Origin: Bradyrhizobium algeriense | GTDB taxonomy: Bacteria; Pseudomonadota; Alphaproteobacteria; Rhizobiales; Xanthobacteraceae | NCBI RefSeq assembly: GCF_003062295.1 | Contig: NZ_PYCN01000015.1 | Coordinates: 106,608 to 170,607, forward strand | Reading direction: 5' to 3' | DNA length: 64,000 nt | In this document: positions 26,982 through 35,774 of the stretch, in pieces | Position numbering within the stretch: position 1 is the stretch's first letter | How the letters are laid out: the number at the start of each line of letters is the position of its first letter | Position numbers and translations under genes: made by a program | Notes under the pieces: generated by a model | What the model was told of the DNA's origin: nothing | What the model saw: the letters and a program-made list of their open reading frames with translations, nothing else | Database searches by the model: none

Positions 26982-28781
26982 CGCGGTCGACGCCACCAGC
27001 GTGCGCACGTCGGCGTAGACGTTGAGCACCGGCGCGACCACCTTGTGCATCGTATTCTTCGAGACGATCGTGTTGTGCATGACCAGATGATCGACGCCCG
27101 TGGTCAGAAAGCAGTTCACGGCATCCTGCGGCGTTTCCACGATCGGCTCGCCCTTGATGTTGAATGAGGTGTTGATCAGCACGGGAACGCCGGTCAGCGC
27201 CTCGAATTCTTTCAGCAGGCGGTAAAGCATCGGATTGGTTGCTTCGCGCACGGTCTGGACGCGCGCGGTGCCGTCGACATGCACGATCGCCGGAATTTTG
27301 TCCCGCCACTCCGGGCGCACCGGCTTGGCAATCAGCATGAAGGGCGAGTCCTCCTCGCCTTCGAAGATTTCCGTCATGCGCTCGGCCAGCACGATCGGCG
27401 CGAACGGCCGGAACGCCTGCCGGTGCTTGACGCGGCTGTTGAGGATGTCCTTCATCTCGGGCTTGCGTGGATCGGCGATCAGGCTTCGGTTGCCGAGCGC
27501 GCGCGGTCCGAATTCCGACCGGTCCTGAAACCAGCCGATCACCTTCTGGTCGGCGAGCAGCTTTGCCGTATCGCTGCAAACATTGTCGCTGCTGACGGCA
27601 TCGACCTGGATCCGCACCAGAAACTTCTGCAGCTCCTTCGCGGCCTCCTGATCGCTATAGCGTTTGCCGACATAGGAATGGTCCATGACGAAGTCGCGGC
27701 GCTGCTTCAGGATTTCGAGCCAGCCGTAATAGGCGCAGCCGATCGCAATCCCATCGTCGCCGGCTGCTGGCTGGATCCAGACGTTCTCGAATCCCGCTTC
27801 GCGGGCGACCCGTCCATTCGCGACGCAATTGAGCGCGACGCCGCCGGCCATGCAGAGGTTTTTTGCGCCGGTGGTTTCGCGCAGCCAGCGGGCGCGGGCG
27901 AGCAGCACGTTTTCGGTGTCGTCCTGCGTGCGCCAGGCGAGATCTTCCCAGTGCCGCATCGCAGGGCTCTTTTCCCAGTTGCTGCCGGGTTCGAACACGT
28001 AAGGCTCCTTGAAATCCGCGGTCCAGTGCGGCACGTGCAGCTTGCCGTCGTTCAGTTCGAGCAGATGTTTGACCTGGTCGCGGCGACCATAGGGCGCCAG
28101 ACCCATCAGCTCGCCGCACTTGTTCCAGTCGCCGAAAATGTAGGTGGAGGCGCGGCTGTAGAGCGCACCGAGACCGGGCATGGTGTAGAATTCATCGCTG
28201 AGGAAGCCGCGGTCCGGCTCCATCCAGACCTTCTTCAGGCATTCCAGCGTCGCGCCGCTGAACTTGTAATAGCTCTCCGACTCACGCGCGAGCGGCGTCG
28301 CGGTGTCGCTGGCGGGGAAAGATTCCATGACGTCGGAGCGGTAGCTGCCGACGCCATCGACGATCATCACGACGCCATCCTCGAACGGCGACACCGCGAA
28401 CGCGCTGTAGGCGTGCGCCAGGTGGTGGGAGATCGTGACCACCTTGTCCTGACGCGACAGATACAACGGGTGCTTGGCCGCGTCGCCCCGCTCGAAATCC
28501 GGAAGGAAGCCCGGAGCATCGAAGTAGACCAGCCGCTCCTCCATTTCCTGGACCGGCAGGATATAACAATTGCGCACCACCAGATCGACGTCATCGAGTG
28601 TGATGCCTTCGGCTTCGAGGCAATAGTCGATCACTTCCTTGTAAAAGCCCGACGCATGCTTGGCCCGCGTGATCCGCTCCTTGGCGATCGCAAACCCGAT
28701 GGCGCCGTCGCGCAACAGGCAGGCGCTGACATCATGGTCATAGGTGTTCAGGCCAAGGACATAAGTGTGTTTTTTGGGCAT
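26970..28781 (-). CDS. Carbamoyltransferase, NodU/CmcH type
   Basis: 603 residues. The N-terminal Kae1-like domain (residues 1-370) shows VLGLNTYDHDVSACLLRDGA, HHLAHAYSAFAVSPF with the metal-binding His pair, and CMAGGVALNCVANGR. The C-terminal YrdC-like part has EFGPRALGNRSLIADPR, RVKHRQAFRPFAPIVL and VLINTSFNIKGEPIV. The family transfers carbamoyl phosphate to hydroxyls of Nod factors, antibiotics or glycans. No nod genes lie nearby, so a glycan or polysaccharide acceptor is more likely than Nod factor. The start is the ATG at 28781; upstream sequence lacks a strong Shine-Dalgarno. Confidence 0.93.
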   Translation of the reverse strand: MPKKHTYVLGLNTYDHDVSACLLRDGAIGFAIAKERITRAKHASGFYKEVIDYCLEAEGITLDDVDLVVRNCYILPVQEMEERLVYFDAPGFLPDFERGDAAKHPLYLSRQDKVVTISHHLAHAYSAFAVSPFEDGVVMIVDGVGSYRSDVMESFPASDTATPLARESESYYKFSGATLECLKKVWMEPDRGFLSDEFYTMPGLGALYSRASTYIFGDWNKCGELMGLAPYGRRDQVKHLLELNDGKLHVPHWTADFKEPYVFEPGSNWEKSPAMRHWEDLAWRTQDDTENVLLARARWLRETTGAKNLCMAGGVALNCVANGRVAREAGFENVWIQPAAGDDGIAIGCAYYGWLEILKQRRDFVMDHSYVGKRYSDQEAAKELQKFLVRIQVDAVSSDNVCSDTAKLLADQKVIGWFQDRSEFGPRALGNRSLIADPRKPEMKDILNSRVKHRQAFRPFAPIVLAERMTEIFEGEEDSPFMLIAKPVRPEWRDKIPAIVHVDGTARVQTVREATNPMLYRLLKEFEALTGVPVLINTSFNIKGEPIVETPQDAVNCFLTTGVDHLVMHNTIVSKNTMHKVVAPVLNVYADVRTLVASTAQPA

Positions 28782-29120
28782 GGGTACTCGTTAAGGCGAG
28801 GTGGTCTTACGTTGAAAAAATGGAAATCGTGTCGAGATCAAGTTGCCGGCGTGGCCGTGCTGTAGCTTCTCTCGAAATTCTGCGGCGCACAATCATCAGC
28901 GTTCAGCAAGCATTCAGGAAGATGAACGGCGCAATGCAAAAACCCTCGATAAACCGGCTGTAACTTGACCTTACCTGCCCTTCTTAATAAAGTCCCGAAA
29001 GCTCGAAAGAACCTTAGTAAAAATATTATCTTAGTGCATCTGAACCGAAAGCTGCCTCGCGCGTCTAAGTGAGATAGTCCCGAAGTCCAGATGCCTTGGA
29101 AGTGACCCGGAGATTCCCGA
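28782..29120. other. Intergenic region between divergent genes
   Basis: 339 bases, AT-rich around 28975-29040, holding promoters for the carbamoyltransferase (minus) and the Gly-rich protein (plus). No gene or strong hairpin recognised. Confidence 0.4.
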
Positions 29121-29414
29121 ATGGCTAAACGCTACAACGTCCTGACTCGCTGCCTTGCAGCTTTGGCTTTGTTCTTCGTCTACTTCGTCAGCACGTCTGC
29201 TGTTCTGGTAGGCGCAACGACTTCGCCGGCGCAGGCGTACCGTGGTGGCCGAGGCGGCTTCCGCGGCGGCGGTCGTGGCTTCTATCGCGGCGGCGGTCGT
29301 GGCTTCTATGGCGGCCGAGGTTATGGCCGGGGCTACGGACGAGGTTATGGCTTCTATGGCGGGGGTCCGCGCTGCTGGTGGAACCCCTACGGCGTCCGCG
29401 TCTGCAGGTGGTGA
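29121..29414 (+). CDS. Gly/Arg/Tyr-rich secreted or membrane-anchored protein
   Basis: 97 residues, ATG at 29121. A 40-residue leader (MAKRYNVLTRCLAALALFFV ... SPAQAY) ending in AQA precedes a low-complexity array of RGGGRGFYRGGGRGFYGG and RGYGRGYGRGYG units, closed by a CWWNPYGVRVCRW tail in which two Cys probably form a disulfide. Such GFY/GYG proteins are common in Bradyrhizobium; cell-surface or RNA-binding roles are suggested but unproven. A strong terminator follows. Confidence 0.8.
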   Translation: MAKRYNVLTRCLAALALFFVYFVSTSAVLVGATTSPAQAYRGGRGGFRGGGRGFYRGGGRGFYGGRGYGRGYGRGYGFYGGGPRCWWNPYGVRVCRW

Positions 29415-29458
29415 TATAGGCCGGTCGTCGTCGCCTTAGACGGGACCGGAGAAGATCG

Positions 29459-29495
29459 AGGCGCGCCGGACAACCGGTGCGCCTTTTCTTTTTTT
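29459..29495 (+). terminator. Rho-independent terminator
   Basis: AGGCGCGCCGG (29459-29469) and CCGGTGCGCCT (29474-29484) pair with one G-T around an ACAA loop and are followed by TTTCTTTTTTT. It ends the transcript of the Gly-rich protein gene. Confidence 0.88.
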
Positions 29496-29540
29496 GTGGA
29501 TCGCTTCGCGACGTGAGGAGAGGCTCGACCTGCTGCCAAA

Positions 29541-30638
29541 CTAGCTTGCCAATCGCGGTAGCAACTTGAGCGCATTCCCCCGCTCGATCGCCGCGATCTG
29601 ATCGTCTGTGAACACACCCGCCTCGCGCAGCCCCTTCACATGATCGATGCCGATGCGGTACGGGAAATCCGTTCCGAACACGATCTGCGACGGCGGGATG
29701 ATCGCTGCCAACGCCGACATCGCGCCGCGGTTGGAGGTCTGCGCGGTGTCGTAGAAGAAGCGCTTCAGCTCGGTGAGCGTACCGTCGGGCACCGTCTCCT
29801 TGGCCTTCGGCACCAGCAGCGGATGGCGGACGAAGCGCTCGATCAGGAACGGCATGGTCCCGCCGGCGTGCGAGAAGATCCAGCGGATGTCGGGAAAGCG
29901 CCGTGCGTTGCCGGAGAAGATGATGTCGGCGATGGTGCGCGTCGTGTCAGTGCCGAACTCGATCATCACAGGCGGCTGCGTCGGCGCCAGGTTCACGCAG
30001 CAATTGGCCGCCGTCGGATGGGTGTAGACCAGCGCCTTGCGGCGGTTGAGCTCCTCCATGACCGGCAGGAACAGCGGGTCGCCAAGCCACTTGTCGCCGT
30101 AGCTTGTCATCAAGGCAATGCCGTCGGCCTTGAGCGTGTCGAGCGCATGCGTCAGTTCGCGCAGGCTGCCTTCGGCGTCGGTGAGCGGCAGCATCGCGAA
30201 ATTACCGAACCGTCCGGGATTATCCGCGACCAGTTTTGCGCCATACTCATTCGACTCGCGGCAGAGCTTTCGCGCGTTCTCGCCCGTAGTGAAATTGACG
30301 GCGGGCGTGGTGACGGACAGCATCGCGGTGGCGATGCCAGCCTTGTCCATGTCAGCCAGCGATTTCTCGATGGTCCAGTTCTTCATCAGCGGATCGCCGA
30401 AGCCGCCGTCGTTCGACGCGGTCACGTAGGTCGGCGGCGACAGATGATGATGAACGTCGATCCGGAATGGCTTTGTGTCGGCAGTTTGTGCCACTGCCCC
30501 GTCGCGCCCGATGGCCGCGGTCAACGCCAGCGCACCGGCGCCGAACATGAAGCCGCGCCGGCTTGGGTTGGAGAGTGACGAACTTGATGGGCCACAGCAG
30601 AAGCATCCCCGCAATCGCGGTGCGCGCAAATCCGTCAT
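29541..30638 (-). CDS. Amidohydrolase-2 family metal-dependent hydrolase/decarboxylase (ACMSD-like)
   Basis: 365 residues. The twin-arginine-like SRRGFMFGAGALALTAAI leader with AVAQ suggests export, unusual for this mostly cytoplasmic family. Active-site landmarks of the TIM-barrel: DVHHHL (metal His pair), VYTHPTAANCC, WIFSHAGGTMPFLIERF and IVFGTDFPY (catalytic Asp). Relatives decarboxylate aromatic or semialdehyde acids such as 2-amino-3-carboxymuconate semialdehyde. First of three minus-strand genes going downstream from the FAH gene, so probably one step of the same unidentified pathway. Confidence 0.87.
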   Translation of the reverse strand: MTDLRAPRLRGCFCCGPSSSSLSNPSRRGFMFGAGALALTAAIGRDGAVAQTADTKPFRIDVHHHLSPPTYVTASNDGGFGDPLMKNWTIEKSLADMDKAGIATAMLSVTTPAVNFTTGENARKLCRESNEYGAKLVADNPGRFGNFAMLPLTDAEGSLRELTHALDTLKADGIALMTSYGDKWLGDPLFLPVMEELNRRKALVYTHPTAANCCVNLAPTQPPVMIEFGTDTTRTIADIIFSGNARRFPDIRWIFSHAGGTMPFLIERFVRHPLLVPKAKETVPDGTLTELKRFFYDTAQTSNRGAMSALAAIIPPSQIVFGTDFPYRIGIDHVKGLREAGVFTDDQIAAIERGNALKLLPRLAS

Positions 30639-30678
30639 CCGTTCTCTCCCTGTTTTTGTTTGTTGTCGCGTGCAGCCT

Positions 30679-31455
30679 TCAGCCGTCGAGAATGGCGACC
30701 GCGCGGGTCCAGCCTGCGGATGCGCGCTCGATCTTCACCGGGAAGCACGACACCATGAAGCCGGTCGACGGCAGTTGTTCGAGATTGTGCAGCTTTTCGA
30801 TGTGGCAATAGCCGATGTGGCGGCCGGCCTTGTGGCCTTCCCAGATCAGGCTGGCATCCCTGGTCTCGGCATATTTCTTCGCGGTGTAGACGAACGGCGC
30901 GTCCCAGCTCCAGCCGTCGATGCCGGTCAGCCGCACGCCGCGCTCCAGCAGATACATCGTCGCCTCGTAACCCATGCCGCAGCCGGACGTGACGTAGTCC
31001 TGCCTTCCGTATTTGACGCCGGCGCTGGTGTTGACCACGACGATCTCCAGCGGCGACAGCGTATGCCCGATGCGCTTCAGTTCAGCCTCGACATCCTTGG
31101 CGGTCGCGACATAGCCGTCCGGCAAATGCCGGAAGTCGAGTTTCACGCCCGGCTGAAAGCACCATTCCAGCGGCACTTCGTCGATGGTCCAAGCGCGCTC
31201 GCCGCGATTCATGGTGGGATGGAAATGCCAGGGCGCATCGAGATGCGTCCCGTTGTGGGTGGAGAGTGATACCTGCTCTACCGCCCAGCCCTGTCCGTCC
31301 GGCAGGTCTTCCGCCTTCAGGCCGTCGAAGAACTGCAGCATGCGCGACAGGCCCTGCTGGTGATCGATGTACTGGATGGTCGGGTGATTGCCGGGCGGAT
31401 CGGCCGGCACGTCGTTTTGCAGGGGAACAGAGATATCGATCAACTTGCGCGCCAT
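30679..31455 (-). CDS. Cyclase family protein (kynurenine formamidase-like)
   Basis: 258 residues. The cyclase/KynB motif H-G-T-H-x-D-x-x-x-H is present as NGTHLDAPWHF (about residues 68-78), with a second conserved His/Asp region GIDGWSWDAP. These metal hydrolases open lactam, imide or formamide bonds. It sits between the FAH-type hydrolase and the amidohydrolase with short gaps, consistent with a hydrolytic catabolic operon. Substrate unknown. Confidence 0.9.
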   Translation of the reverse strand: MARKLIDISVPLQNDVPADPPGNHPTIQYIDHQQGLSRMLQFFDGLKAEDLPDGQGWAVEQVSLSTHNGTHLDAPWHFHPTMNRGERAWTIDEVPLEWCFQPGVKLDFRHLPDGYVATAKDVEAELKRIGHTLSPLEIVVVNTSAGVKYGRQDYVTSGCGMGYEATMYLLERGVRLTGIDGWSWDAPFVYTAKKYAETRDASLIWEGHKAGRHIGYCHIEKLHNLEQLPSTGFMVSCFPVKIERASAGWTRAVAILDG

Positions 31456-31503
31456 GGCGTTTCCTCGCTGGTGTTCTTGTTTTGCCGACCTGTCCGGAGG
31501 CGG

Positions 31504-32487
31504 CTATTGCCGCTCGACCCGGTTCTTCAACGTGCCGATCTTTTCGACCTCGAGTTCGATGGTATCGCCGTGCTCGAGATACCAGCCGAGCTCGAGGCCG
31601 CAGCCGTTGCCGACGGTTCCGGATCCGATGAATTCGCCGGGCATCAGGGTCTCGTCCTTGCTGACATGGGCGATGATCTCCTCGAACGAGAATAGCATGC
31701 CCTCGGTCACGCCCTGCGAACGCATCTTGCCGTTGACGCGTGCTTCCATCTTCAATTTGTAGGGATCGCCGATCTCGTCCGGCGTGACGATCCACGGCCC
31801 CATCACGTTGCCGCCGTCAAAGCTCTTGCCTTTCGCCGGCCCCAGCCGCCCTTCCATTTCAATGCGCTGGGCATCGCGCGCGGAAAAATCGTTGAAGATC
31901 GTATAGCCGAAGATGTGGTCCCTGGCCTTGGCCGCGGAGATGTTGGCGCCCTTGTTCCTGGTGATGATGCCGAACTCAAGTTCGTAATCCATCACCTGGC
32001 TGTAACGCGGCCATTTCACCGTGGTGTTGGTGCCGCGGACGCTGAAACGGTTGGTGATGTAGTAGATCGGCTGCTTGCGATAGACCTCCGGCAATTCGCC
32101 CAGCGGCTCCGCCTCGATCCGCGCCAGCTCGGCCATGTCGCCCTTGGCGCGCGCGGCGAGCTTGAGCTGCCCGCGCGGGGCTTGCAGGATGTGCAGCGGA
32201 AACGACATGCCGTCCCGCATCTGCCGCGGCTCGGGGATTGGCGCGAGAATTTCGGCCGTCCCGGTCTTGATGGACAGGCTCTCGTCCTTGCCGTGCTTGT
32301 CGAACAGCTTCGCCGCCTGTTCGAGCGCGCTCTCGCCGGCGTCGATCAGTGCCAGCATCGATGCGAAGGCCGGATTGGCGCTTTCGCTCCGGTGGGCGGC
32401 GGCTGCGAGATCGAACAGAAGCGTATCGGCCGTATGCACGATTCCGATCTTTTCCTGTCCGCCGGATTTGAATGTCGCGAGTTTCAC
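31504..32487 (-). CDS. Fumarylacetoacetate hydrolase family protein
   Basis: 327 residues from the GTG at 32487 (VKLATFKSGG), preceded by AAGGGG; a longer frame exists but starts within the divergent promoter region. FAH-fold residues: RYSQVMDYELEFGIIT (metal-binding Glu), FGYTIFNDFSARDAQ, KSFDGGNVMGPWIV, and PGEFIGSGTVGNGCGLELG. Family members hydrolyse C-C or C-N bonds in 2,4-dioxo acids. First gene of the minus-strand catabolic operon, divergent from the ABC importer. Confidence 0.92.
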   Translation of the reverse strand: MKLATFKSGGQEKIGIVHTADTLLFDLAAAAHRSESANPAFASMLALIDAGESALEQAAKLFDKHGKDESLSIKTGTAEILAPIPEPRQMRDGMSFPLHILQAPRGQLKLAARAKGDMAELARIEAEPLGELPEVYRKQPIYYITNRFSVRGTNTTVKWPRYSQVMDYELEFGIITRNKGANISAAKARDHIFGYTIFNDFSARDAQRIEMEGRLGPAKGKSFDGGNVMGPWIVTPDEIGDPYKLKMEARVNGKMRSQGVTEGMLFSFEEIIAHVSKDETLMPGEFIGSGTVGNGCGLELGWYLEHGDTIELEVEKIGTLKNRVERQ

Positions 32488-32573
32488 TGGATGACCCCTT
32501 GTTTTCCGATGAAATATATGATCAAAAAAAATATCGATAAACAAGACAGAAAAATGTGAGTGGGGAAAACACC

Positions 32574-33497
32574 GTGAAAAAGGCTCTTGCCGCCCTTGCG
32601 GTCAGCGTGGCGCTGACCGGCACCGCCTTTGCCCAGGCCAAGATCCAGGTCGGCTGCACCGCGACCTCGGACTGCGCTTCCGCGATGGTGGCCATCGACG
32701 AAGGCATTTTCAAAAAGCACGGGCTCGAGGTCGAGATGACGCCGATCGGCATCAACTCGAATATCCCGGCGGCGATCCTGTCGAACTCGATCCAGATCGG
32801 CGGACCGACCTCGACCGTGTTCCTGCAGGCGGCCGACGGCGGCCTCGATCTCGTCGCCGTCGCCGGGGCAACCGTGATGAGCCCGGTGTCGAATGGCAAC
32901 ATCACCGCCTTTGTCCGCAACGGCATCACCATCAAGGAGCCGAAGGACTTTGTCGGCAAGAAAGTCGGCGCGCCCGGGCTGAACGCCTTCCTGCACGTAC
33001 TGTTCGTGAAATGGCTGGTGGAGAAAGGCGTCGATCCCAAGGGCGTCAATTTTGTCGAGGTCACCTTCCCGACCATGGCCGATATCATCAAGTCCGGCGG
33101 TGTCGACGCCGTGCTGACCGCCGAACCGTTCGTGACGCGGATGACCAATGCCGGATTGGGCTCGGTCGGCGCGCGCTATGCCGTCGAACTGGCTCGCACC
33201 GATCCCATCATCTTCTATGCGGCGTCGCGCGAATGGGCGGACAAGAACGCCGCGGCGATCAAGAAATTCCGCGATGCGCTCGCCGAATCCGCAGTCATCG
33301 TCAACAACGACCGCGAAAAGGCGTCGGCCTCGATTGCCAAATTCACCAAGCAGCCGATCGAGCTGGTCAAGGCGACGCCGCCGAACCGCTCCGAACCGGT
33401 GCTGAAGCCCGAACAACTGGCCTGGTGGATCGAAGTGATGTCGACGCAAAAGATGCTGCAATCCAAGCTCGACACTTCGAAACTGGTCCTGAAGTAG
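32574..33497 (+). CDS. ABC transporter substrate-binding protein, NMT1/SsuA-type
   Basis: 307 residues from the GTG at 32574 (VKKALAALAVSVALTGTAFA), a clean signal peptide with GGGGA upstream; a GTG six codons earlier is an alternative. Mature start AKIQVGCTATSDCASAMVAI, then VAIDEGIFKKHGLEVEMTPI, the NMT1/THI5 fold entry, and VGAPGLNAFLHVLFVKWL. Family members bind sulfonates, nitrate, thiamine precursors or aromatic acids. In one operon with a GntR regulator, ATPase and two permeases, opposite the hydrolase genes, so the ligand is probably the operon's growth substrate. Confidence 0.9.
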   Translation: MKKALAALAVSVALTGTAFAQAKIQVGCTATSDCASAMVAIDEGIFKKHGLEVEMTPIGINSNIPAAILSNSIQIGGPTSTVFLQAADGGLDLVAVAGATVMSPVSNGNITAFVRNGITIKEPKDFVGKKVGAPGLNAFLHVLFVKWLVEKGVDPKGVNFVEVTFPTMADIIKSGGVDAVLTAEPFVTRMTNAGLGSVGARYAVELARTDPIIFYAASREWADKNAAAIKKFRDALAESAVIVNNDREKASASIAKFTKQPIELVKATPPNRSEPVLKPEQLAWWIEVMSTQKMLQSKLDTSKLVLK

Positions 33498-33507
33498 AGG
33501 AATTCCA

Positions 33508-34206
33508 ATGCCGGCCTCCGAGCGCCAACCGAGTAGACCGGTGACTGAGGCCGCCACGCTAACTGAGCGCGCGGCCATGCTGGTCGAGCAGGACATCCTG
33601 GCCGGTCATCTGGCGCCGGGATCGCGGCTCGGCATCGTCGATCTCGTGCAGCGATACGAGATCGGCGCGACGCCACTGCGCGAGGGCCTGTCGCGGCTGA
33701 TGTCGCGGGGGCTGATCGTGGGCACCGGACAGCGCGGCTTTCGCGTCGCTGATGTCAGCCGCGAGGATCTGCTCGACATTACCACCATGCGCACCGCAAT
33801 CGAAATCGAGGCCATCAGGCTGGCGATCGCCCACGGCGATGACGCCTGGGAGGCCGGCATTGTCAGCGCGCTGCACCAGATGCGCCGGCACATCGAACGC
33901 ACCGGCGATGAATTCCGCGAAGGTGCGGAGGATTTCGATCGGCTGCACAAGGGCTTTCATACCGCCCTGTTGACCGGCTGCGGCTCAAAACGCCTGCTGG
34001 CAGCCCATTCCGATCTCTACGACCAGGCCTATCGCTATCGCCGGGTTATGATGAGTTCGATCGACAGCGGCAAGAACTTCGTACGTGCGCATCAATTGCT
34101 GGCCGACCGCGTCATCGCGCGCGACGTTACAGGCTCGCAGGCGATGCTGGAAGCGCATCTGCGCTCGACCCTCAACTTCGTCTATCCTCCATCGAGCGAG
34201 AGCTGA
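33508..34206 (+). CDS. GntR-family transcriptional regulator, FCD type
   Basis: 232 residues, ATG after GAGGAATTCC, 10 bases after the binding-protein gene. Winged helix LVEQDILAGHLAPGSRLGIV ... YEIGATPLREGLSRLMSRGL, then an FCD ligand domain (DITTMRTAIEIEAIRLAI; FDRLHKGFHTALLTGCGS). The operon position between receptor and ATPase suggests local, substrate-dependent control of both divergent units. Confidence 0.9.
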   Translation: MPASERQPSRPVTEAATLTERAAMLVEQDILAGHLAPGSRLGIVDLVQRYEIGATPLREGLSRLMSRGLIVGTGQRGFRVADVSREDLLDITTMRTAIEIEAIRLAIAHGDDAWEAGIVSALHQMRRHIERTGDEFREGAEDFDRLHKGFHTALLTGCGSKRLLAAHSDLYDQAYRYRRVMMSSIDSGKNFVRAHQLLADRVIARDVTGSQAMLEAHLRSTLNFVYPPSSES

Positions 34207-34209
34207 ACC

Positions 34210-35013
34210 ATGGCAAGCGCCGCAAAGCGTCTCGAAACCGTCCCGGGCACCCCTGCGCCGCAGATCAGGTTTGACGAAGTCACGCTCGTACTCGGCGGCA
34301 AAACCATCATCGAGAATCTCAGCCTGGGTGTGCAGCCCGGCGAATTCCTCTGCATCGTCGGCGCCTCCGGTTGCGGCAAGACCACGGCGCTGCGGCTGGC
34401 GGCAGGACTGTATCAACCGACCAGCGGCAAGGTGAATTTCGACGGCCAGCCGATGCGCGAGCCACGGCGCGAGATCGCGATCGTGTTTCAGGACTACGGC
34501 AAGGCGCTGCTGCCGTGGCGCACCGCGGCGGGCAATGTCTCGCTGGCGCTGGAGGCGGGTGGCATGCCGTCCGCCGAGCGCCCGGCCCGCATCGAGGAAT
34601 TGCTCCGCACCGTCGGCCTGCCCGGCCACGCCGGCAAATATCCGTCCGAGATGTCCGGCGGCATGCAGCAGCGCCTGCAGATCGCCCGCTGCCTGGCGCA
34701 GGAGCCGAAGACGCTTCTGATGGACGAGCCGTTCGGCGCGCTGGACGCGATGACGCGGCAGGGACTGCAGGACGAGGTGCTGTCGCTGGTGGCCGCAAGC
34801 GGCGCGACCGTGATCTTCGTAACCCATGACCTTGATGAAGCCATCTATCTCGGCGACCGCGTCATCGGCCTGTTGCCGCATCCGGGACGGATCGGGATCG
34901 AGCTATCGGTCAATCTACCGCGCCCGCGCGACCAGCTATCGACCCGCGAACAGCCTGAATTCCTGCGACTGCGGCGGCAATTGTTCGACTTCATCAAGGC
35001 GACCGAGCAGTGA
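34210..35013 (+). CDS. ABC transporter ATP-binding protein (SsuB/TauB type)
   Basis: 267 residues. Walker A GASGCGKTT, Q-loop VFQDYGKALLPWRT, signature MSGGMQQRLQIARCL, Walker B TLLMDEPFGALD and the H-loop FVTHDLDEAIYLGDR are all intact. The length and EPFGALDAMTR wording fit the nitrate/sulfonate/taurine importer ATPases. It is followed with a GTGA overlap by the first permease. Confidence 0.95.
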   Translation: MASAAKRLETVPGTPAPQIRFDEVTLVLGGKTIIENLSLGVQPGEFLCIVGASGCGKTTALRLAAGLYQPTSGKVNFDGQPMREPRREIAIVFQDYGKALLPWRTAAGNVSLALEAGGMPSAERPARIEELLRTVGLPGHAGKYPSEMSGGMQQRLQIARCLAQEPKTLLMDEPFGALDAMTRQGLQDEVLSLVAASGATVIFVTHDLDEAIYLGDRVIGLLPHPGRIGIELSVNLPRPRDQLSTREQPEFLRLRRQLFDFIKATEQ

Positions 35014-35774
35014 CGGGCAATTCCGCCAAGGCGCTGGCGCTGCCGCTCGCGGTACTGGTGGCGTTCGAAGTGTGGGCGCGCGCCACCCATCTGCAAAGCG
35101 ACAGCCTTGCGCCGCCGAGCGAGATTATCATGGCGCTCTTTGGCGCCTTCGCCGACCTCTCGATCCTGGCGGCGACGCGCGATACGCTGTTTTCGGCTTT
35201 TGCCGGGCTTGCGATCGGCACGACCATCGGCCTTGCGCTCGGCATTGCCTTCGGAATTTCCGATACGCTCAACCGCCTGATGGAAGTAACGGTCGAGGCG
35301 ATCAGGCCGATCCCCTCGATCGCGCTGTTGCCGATCGCGCTGATCGCACTCGGTTTCGGCTACCGCATGGAAATCGTGATCGTGGCGTTTGCCTGCGTCT
35401 GGCCGGTCCTGATCCTTTCCCGCGCCGCGGTGCGCAGCATCGAGCCGCGGCTGATGGAAGTGGCGCGGGCGTTACGCTTGCCGCCGGCGCAGCGGGTCTG
35501 GAAGATCATCATCCCGGCGGCACTGCCGCGGATCTTCGTGGCCTTTCGGCTGTCGGCCGGCATCGCCCTGATCGTCGCCGTCACCGTCGAAATCGCGATC
35601 AATCCGCTCGGCCTCGGCGCCGGCATCATGCTGGCGCAACAAGCGCTGCGCCCCGACCTGATGCTGGCCTATCTGGTCTGGATCGGCATCATCGGCTACG
35701 CGCTGAACATCCTTCTGACCGTGGCCCAACAGCGCCTGTTCGGCCGCGCCGCGTTGAGCGGAGACGGCCAATGA
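35010..35774 (+). CDS. ABC transporter permease (SsuC/TauC type), first
   Basis: 254 residues from the GTG at 35010 overlapping the ATPase stop. About six membrane helices; the EAA loop contacting the ATPase is EVARALRLPPAQRVWKIIIP. Paired with the following permease, so the channel is a heterodimer, whereas SsuC importers usually use one permease. Confidence 0.92.
   Translation: MTGNSAKALALPLAVLVAFEVWARATHLQSDSLAPPSEIIMALFGAFADLSILAATRDTLFSAFAGLAIGTTIGLALGIAFGISDTLNRLMEVTVEAIRPIPSIALLPIALIALGFGYRMEIVIVAFACVWPVLILSRAAVRSIEPRLMEVARALRLPPAQRVWKIIIPAALPRIFVAFRLSAGIALIVAVTVEIAINPLGLGAGIMLAQQALRPDLMLAYLVWIGIIGYALNILLTVAQQRLFGRAALSGDGQ

Noticed and set aside
27279..28865. A 528-codon plus-strand frame opposite the carbamoyltransferase.
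   Set aside because: It mirrors the codon pattern of the real gene, shows no family motif, and the minus-strand frame has complete NodU/CmcH signatures.
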